Position numbers and translations under genes: made by a program
Shown: one piece after another, positions 1-8,670 of the stretch
How the letters are laid out: each line of letters begins with the position of its first letter
How positions within the stretch are numbered: position 1 is the stretch's first letter
Notes under the pieces: model-generated
Told to the model about the DNA's origin: nothing
Databases searched by the model: none
Seen by the model: the letters and a program-made list of their open reading frames with translations, nothing else
Source: Lysobacter capsici
GTDB taxonomy: Bacteria; Pseudomonadota; Gammaproteobacteria; Xanthomonadales; Xanthomonadaceae
Assembly (NCBI RefSeq): GCF_014779555.2
Contig: NZ_CP094357.1
Location: 5,580,001-5,644,000 of the forward strand
Direction: 5' to 3'
DNA: 64,000 nt

Positions 1-1
1 G

Positions 2-3000
2 CCCGAACTGGCCGTGCAGTTCGGCGACTGCGTGTTGTGGCAGCGCGAACCGGCGCAGGAACAGCGCGTCGCCGCGCACATGGCGTTCTGGCGCGATGCG
101 TTGGCCGGCCATGCCGGCCTGCTCGATCTGCCGACCGACCAGCCGCGTTCGGCGACCGCGCTCGGACGCGGACGCCGGCAGTCGCTGCAGCTGCCCAAGG
201 CCTTGGCCGACGGCGTGGCCGAACTCGCGCGGCGCGAAGGCGCGACCTTGTTCATGGCCTTGCTGGCCGCGTTCCAGACCCTGCTCGCGCGTCACAGCGG
301 CCAGGACGACATCGTGGTCGGTTCGCCGGTCGCCAACCGCGGCCTGGCCGAATCGACGCCGTTGATCGGCCTGTTCGTCAACACCGTGGCGCTGCGCGGC
401 GACCTGAGCGGCGATCCCTCGTTCCGTCAGTTGCTGGCGCGCACGCGCTCGCATTGCCTGGACGCGTTCGAACACGTGCAGGCGCCGCTTGAGCGCGTGG
501 TCGATCAATTGCGGATCGAGCGCGTGCCCGGCCGCACGCCGCTGTTCCAGACCATGTTCGTGCTGCAGAACGCGGTCGGCGCGCCGCTGAGCCTGCCCGG
601 CCTGGAACTGGACTGGATCAATCCGCAGACCCAGGCCGCGCGCTTCGAACTGACCTTGTCGCTGGCCGCCGGCTCCGACGGCATCAACGGCGTGCTCGAC
701 TACGACATCGACCTGTTCGACGCCGGCACCGCGCAGCGTCTGCTGCGCCAGTTCGAACACCTGCTCGGCGATGCGCTCGCGCATCCCGACCGGCCGCTGT
801 CGCAGCTCGCGCTGCTGGACGAGGCCGATCGCAATGAATTGCTGCGTCTGGGCCATGGCGGCGACGCCGAGCTCGACGAGGCGCACGAGCATCTGTACGC
901 GATGTTCGCGCAGCAGGCCGCGCGCACGCCCGATGCGGTCGCCTTGATCGAACCCGACCGCGAGCTGACCTATCGCGAGCTGCTGCAACGCGCCAACGGC
1001 CTCGGCCTTGCGTTGCAGGCGCTCGGCGTCGGCGCGGAATCGCGGGTCGGCGTATTGACCGATCGCTCGATCGAGGCGCTGGTCGCGGTGCTCGGCGTGC
1101 TCGCCGCGGGCGCGGCCTATCTGCCGCTCGACCCGGCGCATCCGGACGAACGCCTGCATTTCCTGCTCGACGACACCGCCGCGCTGGCGCTGGTGGCGCC
1201 GCCGCAGTGGCGCGCGCGCGCCGACGCCTTGAACCTGCGCGTGCCGGTGCTGATCAGCGACGAAATCGCCGCGTCGGCGAATGCGCCCGCGCTCGAATTC
1301 GCGCCCGGACACGCCGCCTACGTCATCTACACCTCCGGTTCGACCGGCCAGCCCAAGGGCGTGGTGATCGAGCACCGCGGCGCGGCGAATCTGACCCGCG
1401 GCTTCATGGCGCGGCACGATTTCAAGGATCAGCGCTTGCTGATGATCCCGCCGCTGGTGTTCGACGCCTCGGTCGGCGATGTGTTCCCGGCCTTGGCGAG
1501 CGGTTCGGCGTTGGTGCTGCATCCCAATCCGACCGAGCTGGGCCCGTTCGAACTCGAAGCGTTCTGCCGCGAGCACCGGATCAGCGCGATCGACGCGCCG
1601 GCCGCGCTGTGGCGGCGCTGGAGCGAAGGCTGGTCGACGATCGTGCGCAGCGAGCCGCTGCTGCCGCATCTGCGCTTGATGATGATCGGCGGCGAGAGCG
1701 TCGCGGTCGAACAGGTGCGCCGCTTCGCCCAGATCACCGACGGCCGGGTTGCGCTGAGCAATCACTACGGCCCGACCGAGACGTCGGTGTGCGCGGCCAT
1801 GCTCAGCACGGTCGATGCCAGCGAATACGTCGCGCGCGAGCTGCCGATCGGCCGTCCGTTGCCGGGCGTGCGGCTGTACGTGCTCGATCCGCACGGCGCA
1901 TTGGCGCCGCGCGGCGTGGTCGGCGAGCTGTGCATCGGCGGCCTCGGCGTGGCGCGCGGCTATCTCAATCAACCCGAGCTCAGCGCGACGAGTTTTCCGC
2001 CCGATCCGTTCGCGGCCGATGGCCGGCTGTACCGCACCGGCGATCTTGCGCGCTGGAACAGCGACGGCAGTCTGCAATTCCTCGGCCGCCGCGATCATCA
2101 GATCAAGCTGCGCGGCTTCCGCATCGAACTGGGCGAGATCGAAACCGCGCTGGAGTCGCATGCGCAGGTCGAAGCCGCGGTGGTGCTGCTGCGCGAAGAC
2201 CGGCCCGGCGACAAGCGCCTGGTCGCCTACGTCGTCGCCGACGACGCCAGCGGCCCGAACCAGTGGCGCGAGCATCTCGCCCGCAGCCTGCCCGAAGCGC
2301 TGCTGCCCTCGGCGTATGTGCGTCTGCCGGCGATGCCGCTCAACCGCAACGGCAAGGTCGATCGCAAGGCGCTGCCCGAACCGAGCGCCGAACTGCTGGT
2401 CGAACGTACCGTAATCGAAGCGCGGACCGACACCGAACGCGCCGTGCTCGCGGTCTGGCGCGACGTGCTCGGCCGCGAGGAGATCAGCGCCGACGACGAT
2501 TTCTTCTCGATCGGCGGCGATTCGCTGATGACCCTGCCGCTGGTGTTCAAGCTGCATGCCGCGCTCGGCGTGGAACTACCGCTGGCCTCGGTGTTCGCCG
2601 CGCCGACCCTGGCCGCGCAGGCGCGTCGCATCGACGAGCTGCTGTCGGGCGAAGCGGCCGACGAATTCGATCTGGCCGCGCAGGTACAGCTCGCCGACGA
2701 AATTCATCCGCGCAACGCCGCATTGCCGGCCGCATCGCGCGCCAACCCGCGCTCGGCCTTCATCACCGGCGCCACCGGCTTCCTCGGCGCCTACATGGTG
2801 CGCGAACTGCTCGACGTGAGCAGCGCCGAAGTCGTCTGCCTGGTGCGCGCCGCCGATGCCGACGAAGGCCTCGCGCGCATTCGCGCCAACCTGCACGGCT
2901 ACGGCCTGTGGCGCAGCGGCGACGAAGCGCGTCTGGCGATCGTGCTCGGCGACCTCGCGCAACCGCGCATGGGCCTGGACGAAGCCGCATTCGATGCGCT

Positions 3001-3865
3001 CGCGCAGCGCGCCGAGGTGATCTTCCACAACGGCGGCCAGGTCAATTTCCTAGCGCCCTATCAGCATCTGGAAGCGGCCAATGTCGGCGGCACCCGCGAA
3101 GTGCTGCGGCTGGCGACCTTGCACCGGCTCAAGCCGGTGCATCTGGTCTCCACCCTCGGCGTCTGCCTGACCGCGTCGAATCTCGACCGCACCGTGTTCG
3201 AATCCGATCCGCCGCCGAGCGCCGACGAACAGTACGGCGGCTACAACCAGAGCAAATGGGTCGGCGAACAACTGGCCCTGGTCGCGCGCGAACGCGGCCT
3301 GCCGGTGGCGATCTATCGGCCGGCGCGGATCACCGGCGACAGCCACACCGGCGCCAGCAATCTGGGCGATTACTTCAACGCCTGGCTCAAGGGCTGCGTG
3401 CAGATGGGTCGCGCGCCGCACCTGCCCAACGAAGCCTTCGACATGGCGCCGGTGGACTACGTCGGCCGCTCGATCGTGCGCATCGCGCTCGGCGCGGGCG
3501 ACGCCAACGGCAACTTCCATTTCTACAACCGCCGCCGCCTGCCGATCCCGACCGCCGTGGCGACCCTGCGCGAAGCCGGCTTGGCGCTGGAGGAAATCGA
3601 CTACCAGCAGTGGCGGCGCGAATTGCTAGCGAACGCGGCGGTGTCGCGCGACAACGCACTGGCGCCGTTCGCCGGTTTGTTCCCGGCCAATCCCGATCCG
3701 CGCGAACCCAGCTTCGATTGCAGCGCGGTCACCCGCGCGGTCGAACCGCTCGGCTTGATCTGTCCGCCGGCCGACGCGGCCTTGCTGCGTCTGTACGTGC
3801 GCTTCATGCAATCGCGCGATTTCTTTCCCGCGAACACGAAGGCGATCGCGGAGGTGAGCGCATGA
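2..3865 (+). CDS. NRPS, C-A-T-R module (5' end outside window)
   Basis: The reading frame is open from base 2, and its first codons already read as the middle of a condensation domain, so the gene begins upstream. Visible order: C-domain C-terminal half (to about nt 870); adenylation domain with its SGSTG-type core near nt 1335, the GPTET motif near nt 1770 and the NGK lysine near nt 2350; carrier domain with GGDSL near nt 2515; and a terminal thioester reductase with the GATGFLG nucleotide-binding loop near nt 2768 and a YNQSK active-site motif near nt 3243. Reductase-ended NRPSs release the peptide with NAD(P)H as an aldehyde or alcohol instead of using a thioesterase. The A-domain specificity residues as I align them are D-A-G-I-M-G-H-V-C-K, which I cannot assign to a substrate. 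The stop TGA overlaps the start of the following MFS gene (ATGA). Confidence 0.93.
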   Translation, partial: PELAVQFGDCVLWQREPAQEQRVAAHMAFWRDALAGHAGLLDLPTDQPRSATALGRGRRQSLQLPKALADGVAELARREGATLFMALLAAFQTLLARHSGQDDIVVGSPVANRGLAESTPLIGLFVNTVALRGDLSGDPSFRQLLARTRSHCLDAFEHVQAPLERVVDQLRIERVPGRTPLFQTMFVLQNAVGAPLSLPGLELDWINPQTQAARFELTLSLAAGSDGINGVLDYDIDLFDAGTAQRLLRQFEHLLGDALAHPDRPLSQLALLDEADRNELLRLGHGGDAELDEAHEHLYAMFAQQAARTPDAVALIEPDRELTYRELLQRANGLGLALQALGVGAESRVGVLTDRSIEALVAVLGVLAAGAAYLPLDPAHPDERLHFLLDDTAALALVAPPQWRARADALNLRVPVLISDEIAASANAPALEFAPGHAAYVIYTSGSTGQPKGVVIEHRGAANLTRGFMARHDFKDQRLLMIPPLVFDASVGDVFPALASGSALVLHPNPTELGPFELEAFCREHRISAIDAPAALWRRWSEGWSTIVRSEPLLPHLRLMMIGGESVAVEQVRRFAQITDGRVALSNHYGPTETSVCAAMLSTVDASEYVARELPIGRPLPGVRLYVLDPHGALAPRGVVGELCIGGLGVARGYLNQPELSATSFPPDPFAADGRLYRTGDLARWNSDGSLQFLGRRDHQIKLRGFRIELGEIETALESHAQVEAAVVLLREDRPGDKRLVAYVVADDASGPNQWREHLARSLPEALLPSAYVRLPAMPLNRNGKVDRKALPEPSAELLVERTVIEARTDTERAVLAVWRDVLGREEISADDDFFSIGGDSLMTLPLVFKLHAALGVELPLASVFAAPTLAAQARRIDELLSGEAADEFDLAAQVQLADEIHPRNAALPAASRANPRSAFITGATGFLGAYMVRELLDVSSAEVVCLVRAADADEGLARIRANLHGYGLWRSGDEARLAIVLGDLAQPRMGLDEAAFDALAQRAEVIFHNGGQVNFLAPYQHLEAANVGGTREVLRLATLHRLKPVHLVSTLGVCLTASNLDRTVFESDPPPSADEQYGGYNQSKWVGEQLALVARERGLPVAIYRPARITGDSHTGASNLGDYFNAWLKGCVQMGRAPHLPNEAFDMAPVDYVGRSIVRIALGAGDANGNFHFYNRRRLPIPTAVATLREAGLALEEIDYQQWRRELLANAAVSRDNALAPFAGLFPANPDPREPSFDCSAVTRAVEPLGLICPPADAALLRLYVRFMQSRDFFPANTKAIAEVSA

Positions 3866-5205
3866 ATCCGTGGGCCGGCCTGCGCAACTTCCTGCTGATC
3901 TGGTTCGGCCAGCTGGTCTCCGGCGTCGGCTCGCGCCTGACCGCGTTCGCGCTGGGCGTGTGGGTGTTGCAGACCACCGGCTCGACCACGCGCTTCGCGA
4001 TGGTGTTCGTGGCGATGGCGGTGCCGTCGCTGCTGATCTCGCCGATCGCCGGCGCCCTGGTCGATCGCTGGGACCGTCGCCGCACCATGATCGCGTGCGA
4101 GGCGATCTCGGCCACCACCATGCTCGCGATGGCCGGCCTGCTGGCCAGCGGCCATCTGGCCATGTGGCATATCTACGTCGGCGTCGGCATCACCGCGCTC
4201 GCCAACGCGTTCCTGCAACCGGCCTACGCCGCGAGCATTCCGCTGCTGGCCACCTCCGATCAGCTGACCCGGGTCAACGGCCTGGTCCAGACCGGTTTCG
4301 CGATCGCCCAGGTCGGCGGCCCGCTGCTGGCCGGCATCCTGGTCAGCACGATCTCGATGCAGGGCGTGCTGATCGTCGACGCGCTGACCTTCGTGACCGG
4401 CCTGCTGGCGCTGGTGTGGGCGCGGATACCGCGTCCGCAGCGCAGCTCGGACGACGAGGAACGCGGCCTGTGGCACGAAGCGGCGACGGGCTTTGCCTAC
4501 GTGCGCGATCGCCGCGGCCTGTTCGGCCTGCTGATCGTGTTCGGCCTGAGCAACTTCATGTTCGGCATCGCCAGCATCGCGATCACGCCGCTGATCCTGT
4601 CGTTGGCCGATCCGGCCTTGCTCGGCATGCAGATGGCGATCGGCGGCGTCGGCCTGCTGGTCGGCGGCGTGGCGATGACCACCTGGGGCGGACCGCGCCG
4701 GCGCGTGGTCGGCGTGCTCGGCTTCTCGATGCTGGCCGGCGTGTTCCTGGCCGCGCACGGGCTGCGGCCGTCGTTCGCGCTGGTGGTGGTGGCCGGGTTC
4801 CTGTTCTTCCTCAGCGTTCCGATCATCAACGCCAGCAACGCCACGCTGTGGCAGAGCAAGGTGCCGGCCGATCTGCAGGGCCGCTGCTTCGCGATCCAGC
4901 GCGTGCTCGCCGAGGCGGCGATGCCGTTGGCGTTCTGCCTGGCCGGACCGCTGGCCGAGCACGTGTTCGAACCGTTGATGGCGGTCGACGGCCCGCTGGC
5001 CGGTTCGATCGGCCTGTTGATCGGCACCGGTCCCGGCCGAGGCCTGAGCCTGATGTTCATCGTGCTGGGCCTGTCGATGGTGGCGATCGCCGCGGTCGCC
5101 TGGTCGGTGCGTTCCATTCGCGAAGTCGAAGAGCAGTTGCCCGACGCGCCGGTCGCGGTCGAGCAAGGCGAGATCGACCAGACCCCAATCAAATGCGTGG
5201 CCTGA
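3862..5205 (+). CDS. MFS transporter, probable NRPS-product exporter
   Basis: A 447-residue protein with about 12 hydrophobic segments and the MFS loop 2-3 signature (DRWDRRR, nt about 4063-4083). It resembles the enterobactin/macrolide-efflux (EntS/MefA-like) branch of the superfamily. The start ATG overlaps the synthetase stop codon by the ATGA arrangement, so the two are translationally coupled and this is most likely the exporter of the peptide. Function in the inner membrane is inferred from the family; the exported substrate is inference from context. The last 30 residues are hydrophilic and cytoplasmic. Confidence 0.88.
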   Translation: MNPWAGLRNFLLIWFGQLVSGVGSRLTAFALGVWVLQTTGSTTRFAMVFVAMAVPSLLISPIAGALVDRWDRRRTMIACEAISATTMLAMAGLLASGHLAMWHIYVGVGITALANAFLQPAYAASIPLLATSDQLTRVNGLVQTGFAIAQVGGPLLAGILVSTISMQGVLIVDALTFVTGLLALVWARIPRPQRSSDDEERGLWHEAATGFAYVRDRRGLFGLLIVFGLSNFMFGIASIAITPLILSLADPALLGMQMAIGGVGLLVGGVAMTTWGGPRRRVVGVLGFSMLAGVFLAAHGLRPSFALVVVAGFLFFLSVPIINASNATLWQSKVPADLQGRCFAIQRVLAEAAMPLAFCLAGPLAEHVFEPLMAVDGPLAGSIGLLIGTGPGRGLSLMFIVLGLSMVAIAAVAWSVRSIREVEEQLPDAPVAVEQGEIDQTPIKCVA

Positions 5206-5234
5206 GTCGCTCAGGCATCAACAAGGAGTCGTTC

Positions 5235-5428
5235 ATGCAAGACCCACTCATCGATCCAGGGCCGTATCGCGCGGTACGCGACCGTCGCGACCGAAGCTGT
5301 ACACCGCCGCTCGACGATGCGTTCGCCGGCGGCGAGCGCGGGTAAGGATTCAACCGCAGTGCCTCGCCGATGCCGGCGAGTTATGGACGGACACGCGCGC
5401 GCATACACCGCGGCGCGGTCTGAGCTAA
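5235..5428 (+). pseudogene. Decayed/frameshifted MbtH-like gene
   Basis: An AAGGAG ribosome site 6 bases before ATG 5235 opens a 36-codon frame that stops at 5345. Its start (D-P-x-x-D-P-G-P-Y-R-A-V-R) looks like an MbtH N-terminus. Reading on after a one-base backward shift near 5342 gives the segment C-L-A-D-A-G-E-L-W-T-D-T-R ending at TAA 5428, which closely matches the C-terminal CLxxxxxxWTDxRP signature of MbtH proteins. The joined length, about 64 residues, fits the family. The internal tryptophan motifs (S-x-WP and P-x-GW) are not recognisable, so there is decay beyond the single shift. MbtH proteins activate NRPS adenylation domains, and this position inside an NRPS operon is typical. 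A sequencing error could explain the shift but not the lost tryptophans. Confidence 0.6.
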
Positions 5429-5449
5429 GCCAAGTGATGCAGGGATGAA

Positions 5450-6271
5450 ATGGCAATGACCCCAGACAACGACTCGACCCCGGTCATCGATTCCGACCGC
5501 CTGCTGATGCAGGGACAGGCTTTCGTCGAGAGCCCGATCGCCGCGGTGCGCGGCAAACTGCTGCAGGCCTCCGTGGTCGAACGCGAACAGGACCCGAGCG
5601 CGCCGCTGCCGCAGACCGTGGCGTGGATACGCACCTTCCTCGCCCGTCCGCACCCGGACGTGGGCCGGCCGGGACCGGTGTGTCCGTTCACGCCGACCGC
5701 GCTCGCGCTCGACACGATCTGGCTGGCGGAGATCCACGACCGCGATGTCAGCGTCGACAGGATTACCCAACTGATCGGCGAATACCGCGACCTGTTCGCC
5801 GAAATCGAACCGCGCACCGGGCAGGTGGCGATCAACAAGACCGTGCTGATCGTGTTCCCGCATCTGGGCGACGAAGCGGCGGCGTTCATCGACGAAGTGC
5901 AGCAGCAATTGAAGCCGAGCTTCGTCGACCTGGGCCTGATGCTCGGCGAGTTCCATGCGACCAACGAAAGCCCCGGCTTGCGCAATCCGGACTTCCGTCC
6001 GCTGCGCAGCCCGGTGCCGATGCTCGCGATCCGGCACATGGTCGAAACCGACCTGCCGTTCCTGCGCCGCTCGCTGGACACGCCGCAGGTGCGCGGCCAG
6101 TACCTGCGTTCCTACCTGCGCCGGCTCGGCCCGACGGTGCGGCGCAACTATTTCGAGCAGGCGGTCACCGCGCTGGTCGATGCGGAACTGGAAGTGCGCG
6201 CGCTGAAGCGGCCCAAGGCCGACAAGTCGGCCGACAAGGCCGAAAAAGCCGACAAACCGGTGCGCGCCTGA
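5450..6271 (+). CDS. DUF6875-like protein of the NRPS operon
   Basis: A 273-residue soluble protein. I recognise the central stretch H-P-D-x-G-R-x-G-P-V-C-P-F-x-P (residues about 65-80), which I associate with the DUF6875 family, a group of unknown function often found in natural-product loci. There is no signal peptide or membrane segment. The C-terminus is a low-complexity Lys/Ala/Asp tail (repeated A-D-K). It sits 22 bp after the decayed MbtH-like gene on the same strand and 40 bp before the flavoprotein, so it probably shares their transcript. ATG 5456 is an alternative start. Its role in the pathway cannot be stated. Confidence 0.7.
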   Translation: MAMTPDNDSTPVIDSDRLLMQGQAFVESPIAAVRGKLLQASVVEREQDPSAPLPQTVAWIRTFLARPHPDVGRPGPVCPFTPTALALDTIWLAEIHDRDVSVDRITQLIGEYRDLFAEIEPRTGQVAINKTVLIVFPHLGDEAAAFIDEVQQQLKPSFVDLGLMLGEFHATNESPGLRNPDFRPLRSPVPMLAIRHMVETDLPFLRRSLDTPQVRGQYLRSYLRRLGPTVRRNYFEQAVTALVDAELEVRALKRPKADKSADKAEKADKPVRA

Positions 6272-6311
6272 GTCGCCGCCGACACCTTCGAATGTACGGA
6301 TACTGACTTCG

Positions 6312-7655
6312 ATGACTGAGCAAGACATCAACGCCGGCGGACGCGTGGCGATCGTCGGCGGCGGCCTGGCCGGTTCGCTGCTGGCCTTGTCGCTGGCGCG
6401 CCAGGGCGTGGGCGTGGACGTGTACGAACGGCGCCCGGACCCGCGCGTCGGCCTGAGCGAGGGCGGACGCTCGATCAACCTGGGCCTGTCCAAGCGCGGC
6501 ATCCAGGCGCTGACCGAGGTCGGCCTGATCGATCAGGTGATGCCGCTGTCGGTGGTGATGGGCGGCCGGGTGATCCATGCGCCCGACGGCAGCACCCGCT
6601 TCCAGCCCTACGGCAAGGATCGCGGCGAAGTGCTGCATTCGATAGACCGCAACGAACTCAATCGCTTGCTGCTCGATCACGCCCAGCGTCATCCGCAGGT
6701 GCGCCTGCATTTCAACCATCGCCTGGAGCGGATCGACAAGGCCCGGCGCGAGCTGGAGTTCGATCACGACGGCGAGAAAGTGCGCGCGCAACCGGCCTGG
6801 GTGGTCGGCGCGGACGGCGCGTTTTCGCGCGCGCGCCAGGAAATGCAGCGCGGCGAACGCGCCGATTACCACCAGGAATACCTGGAGTGGGGCTACAAGG
6901 AACTCAGTCTGGCGGCGCTGCCCGGCGGCGGTTCGCAGATCGAACTCGAAGCGCTGCATGTGTGGCCGCGCGTGCATTGCTTCTTCGTCTCGCATCCCAA
7001 CCGCGACGGCTCGCATACGCTGACCTTGTTCCTGCCGCATGAAGGTCCCGACAGCTTCGCGACCACGCGTACGCCGGACGAGGTGCGCGCGTTGTTCAAC
7101 AAATATTTTCCGGACTTGATCCCGCTGCTGCCCAACTTGGTCGACGATTGGGTCAGTCACCCGACCGGCTCGCTGATCACCACCCGCACCGCGCCGTGGA
7201 GCATGGACGAGTGGATCGTGCTGGTCGGCGATGCCTGCCACGCGGTGTATCCGTTCTACGGCCAGGGCATGAACTCGGCGTTCGAGGATTGCTCGGCGCT
7301 GATGGCCGCGTTCGCCGCGCACCCGCGCGACCGCCGCGCCGCCTTTATCGCCTACGAGCAGTCGCGCAGGCCGCACACCGACACCCTGGCCGAGCTGTCG
7401 AAGGCCAATTTCATCGAGCTCAAGCAGAAGGTGCAGTCGTTCTGGTTCCTCGCGCGCAAGCGCGTCGACGCCGCTCTGAACCGGCTGCTGCCCAAGACCT
7501 GGCTGCCGCTGTACACGATGATCGCCCACACCACCATGCCGTATGGCGATGCGCTCAAGCGCTCGCGGCAGCAGGAAAAAATCCTGCTCGGCGCGGTCTC
7601 GGCGTTGGCGCTGGTGGTGGTCGGCGCGGGCGTGTGGGTGGGCCGGCTGCTGTGA
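6312..7655 (+). CDS. kmo: Kynurenine 3-monooxygenase-like FAD monooxygenase
   Basis: A 447-residue group A flavin monooxygenase. The GGGLAGSLLAL dinucleotide-binding loop lies at residues about 16-26, the family-specific segment G-R-S-I-N-L-x-L-S-x-R-G at about 55, and the second FAD motif GDACHAVYPFYGQGMN at about 308-323. The C-terminus has a hydrophobic segment (residues about 425-446), as in full-length kynurenine 3-monooxygenases, which are membrane-associated. The family reaction is L-kynurenine + NADPH + O2 to 3-hydroxykynurenine. Its place at the end of the NRPS operon suggests that it supplies or tailors a tryptophan-derived building block, although a role in NAD synthesis or tryptophan catabolism is equally possible. 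A terminator-like hairpin follows directly. Confidence 0.87.
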   Translation: MTEQDINAGGRVAIVGGGLAGSLLALSLARQGVGVDVYERRPDPRVGLSEGGRSINLGLSKRGIQALTEVGLIDQVMPLSVVMGGRVIHAPDGSTRFQPYGKDRGEVLHSIDRNELNRLLLDHAQRHPQVRLHFNHRLERIDKARRELEFDHDGEKVRAQPAWVVGADGAFSRARQEMQRGERADYHQEYLEWGYKELSLAALPGGGSQIELEALHVWPRVHCFFVSHPNRDGSHTLTLFLPHEGPDSFATTRTPDEVRALFNKYFPDLIPLLPNLVDDWVSHPTGSLITTRTAPWSMDEWIVLVGDACHAVYPFYGQGMNSAFEDCSALMAAFAAHPRDRRAAFIAYEQSRRPHTDTLAELSKANFIELKQKVQSFWFLARKRVDAALNRLLPKTWLPLYTMIAHTTMPYGDALKRSRQQEKILLGAVSALALVVVGAGVWVGRLL

Positions 7656-7671
7656 GCCGGCGCCACCGGTG

Positions 7672-7695
7672 AGCCGCTTGCCGCAAGCGGCTTTC
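7672..7695 (+). terminator. Intrinsic terminator-like hairpin after kmo
   Basis: A perfect 9-bp stem (AGCCGCTTG / CAAGCGGCT) with a 3-base loop is followed by TTTC. It lies 16 bp after the monooxygenase stop codon, so it probably ends the NRPS operon and isolates the following small gene. The T-run is short. Confidence 0.6.
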
Positions 7696-7731
7696 ATCGG
7701 ATCGACACGATCTTGCGATAAGGATATCGGC

Positions 7732-8130
7732 ATGAACGAGAACTCTGCGATCCAAGCCCGCCTGCCCCAGGCCGCCCTGACCGACGCCGAAGGCATCGAA
7801 ACCGGCCTGAGCCAGGCCGCCCTGACCGACGCCGAAGGCATCGAAACCGGCCTGAGCCAGGACGGGCTCGCCCGCTGCGGCGAGCGCGAACTGGGGCTGT
7901 TGCGCGCGTTGCATGGCTCGCGCGACGACGCGGCCATCCGGATGCCGTCGCATGGCGGCGCCGACCCGGGCCTGGGCGGCGGCTTGAGCCCCGACGAGCG
8001 GGCGCTGCTGCTGGCCGCGTTCGGCATCGATGCGCGCACTCGCCCGTTGAGCCTGCTCGCGGTCGATTTCATCCGCACCCGCCGGCGTCTGCGCGACGCG
8101 CGGCCACGGACCGCCGAGGCGACCTGCTGA
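7732..8130 (+). CDS. Hypothetical protein with internal 15-residue duplication
   Basis: A 132-residue protein; AAGGA lies 7 bases before ATG 7732. Residues about 11-40 are two copies of a 15-residue unit (L-x-Q-A-A-L-T-D-A-E-G-I-E-T-G), with a partial third start. The remainder is Leu/Arg/Asp rich, has no membrane segment and matches no family I know. The duplication is nearly perfect in the DNA and therefore recent. A C39-like peptidase gene follows 64 bp downstream on the same strand. No function is assigned. Confidence 0.7.
   Translation: MNENSAIQARLPQAALTDAEGIETGLSQAALTDAEGIETGLSQDGLARCGERELGLLRALHGSRDDAAIRMPSHGGADPGLGGGLSPDERALLLAAFGIDARTRPLSLLAVDFIRTRRRLRDARPRTAEATC
7762..7851 (+). repeat. 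45-bp tandem duplication inside the small gene
   Basis: Units 7762-7806 and 7807-7851 differ only in the second codon (CCC versus AGC). A third unit begins with CTGAGCCAG and then diverges. The period is a multiple of 3, so the reading frame is kept. Confidence 0.9.
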
Positions 8131-8194
8131 GTCGGCCGCGGCGCAGCACGACTAAACTGATGGCGTCCGAACCGCCGCCATCGCGTACCGATCG

Positions 8195-8647
8195 ATGATC
8201 CGCCGCAAGACCCAGCTCGACAGCACCGGTTGCGGCCTGGCCTGCGTGGCCATGCTGGGCCATATCGGCTATGCGCAGGCGCGTTCGCTCGCGCGCCAGC
8301 TCGGCATCGTGCCGAAAACGTTGGGCGAAGCCAGCGGCGGCAACGCTCGTCACAGACGCAAGGCCTACTACACCAGCGCCAACGAACTGGCGCGGATGCT
8401 GCGCCTGCTCGGCGCGCGCCCCGGCCGCGAGCGCATGCTCGAGCGCGCCGACGCGCTCGACAGCGACGGCATTCTCGGCATCAACCCCAACCCGCGTGAC
8501 GGCAGCTGGCATTGGGTGGTGTACATCCACGACGACCCCGGCGGCTACGTGCTCGACCCGAATCCGCGCGTACGCAGCGAACGCCGCACCGATCTGCGCC
8601 GGATGCGCTGCCGCAGTTTCCTGCCGGTGGCTGTTCGCGTGGAGTGA
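8195..8647 (+). CDS. Peptidase C39-like papain-fold protein
   Basis: A 150-residue protein whose start, D-S-T-G-C-G-L-A-C-V-A-M-L (residues about 9-21), has the catalytic-cysteine layout of C39-like/papain-like cysteine peptidases. A later H-W-V-V-Y (about 106) supplies the histidine and L-D-P-N-P (about 120) the Asp/Asn of the triad. There is no signal peptide and no ABC transporter or membrane segment, so it is a stand-alone domain, not a bacteriocin exporter. C39-like domains cleave after double-glycine leaders or act in unknown processing. The substrate is unknown; the neighbouring small gene is one candidate, by position only. Confidence 0.75.
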   Translation: MIRRKTQLDSTGCGLACVAMLGHIGYAQARSLARQLGIVPKTLGEASGGNARHRRKAYYTSANELARMLRLLGARPGRERMLERADALDSDGILGINPNPRDGSWHWVVYIHDDPGGYVLDPNPRVRSERRTDLRRMRCRSFLPVAVRVE

Positions 8648-8670
8648 TCGCGACGCGACGAGCGCGCCGG

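Noticed and set aside
3601-5166. A 521-codon minus-strand frame opposite the MFS gene
   Set aside because: The translation is His/Gln/Arg/Asp rich, as expected from the antisense of a hydrophobic protein.
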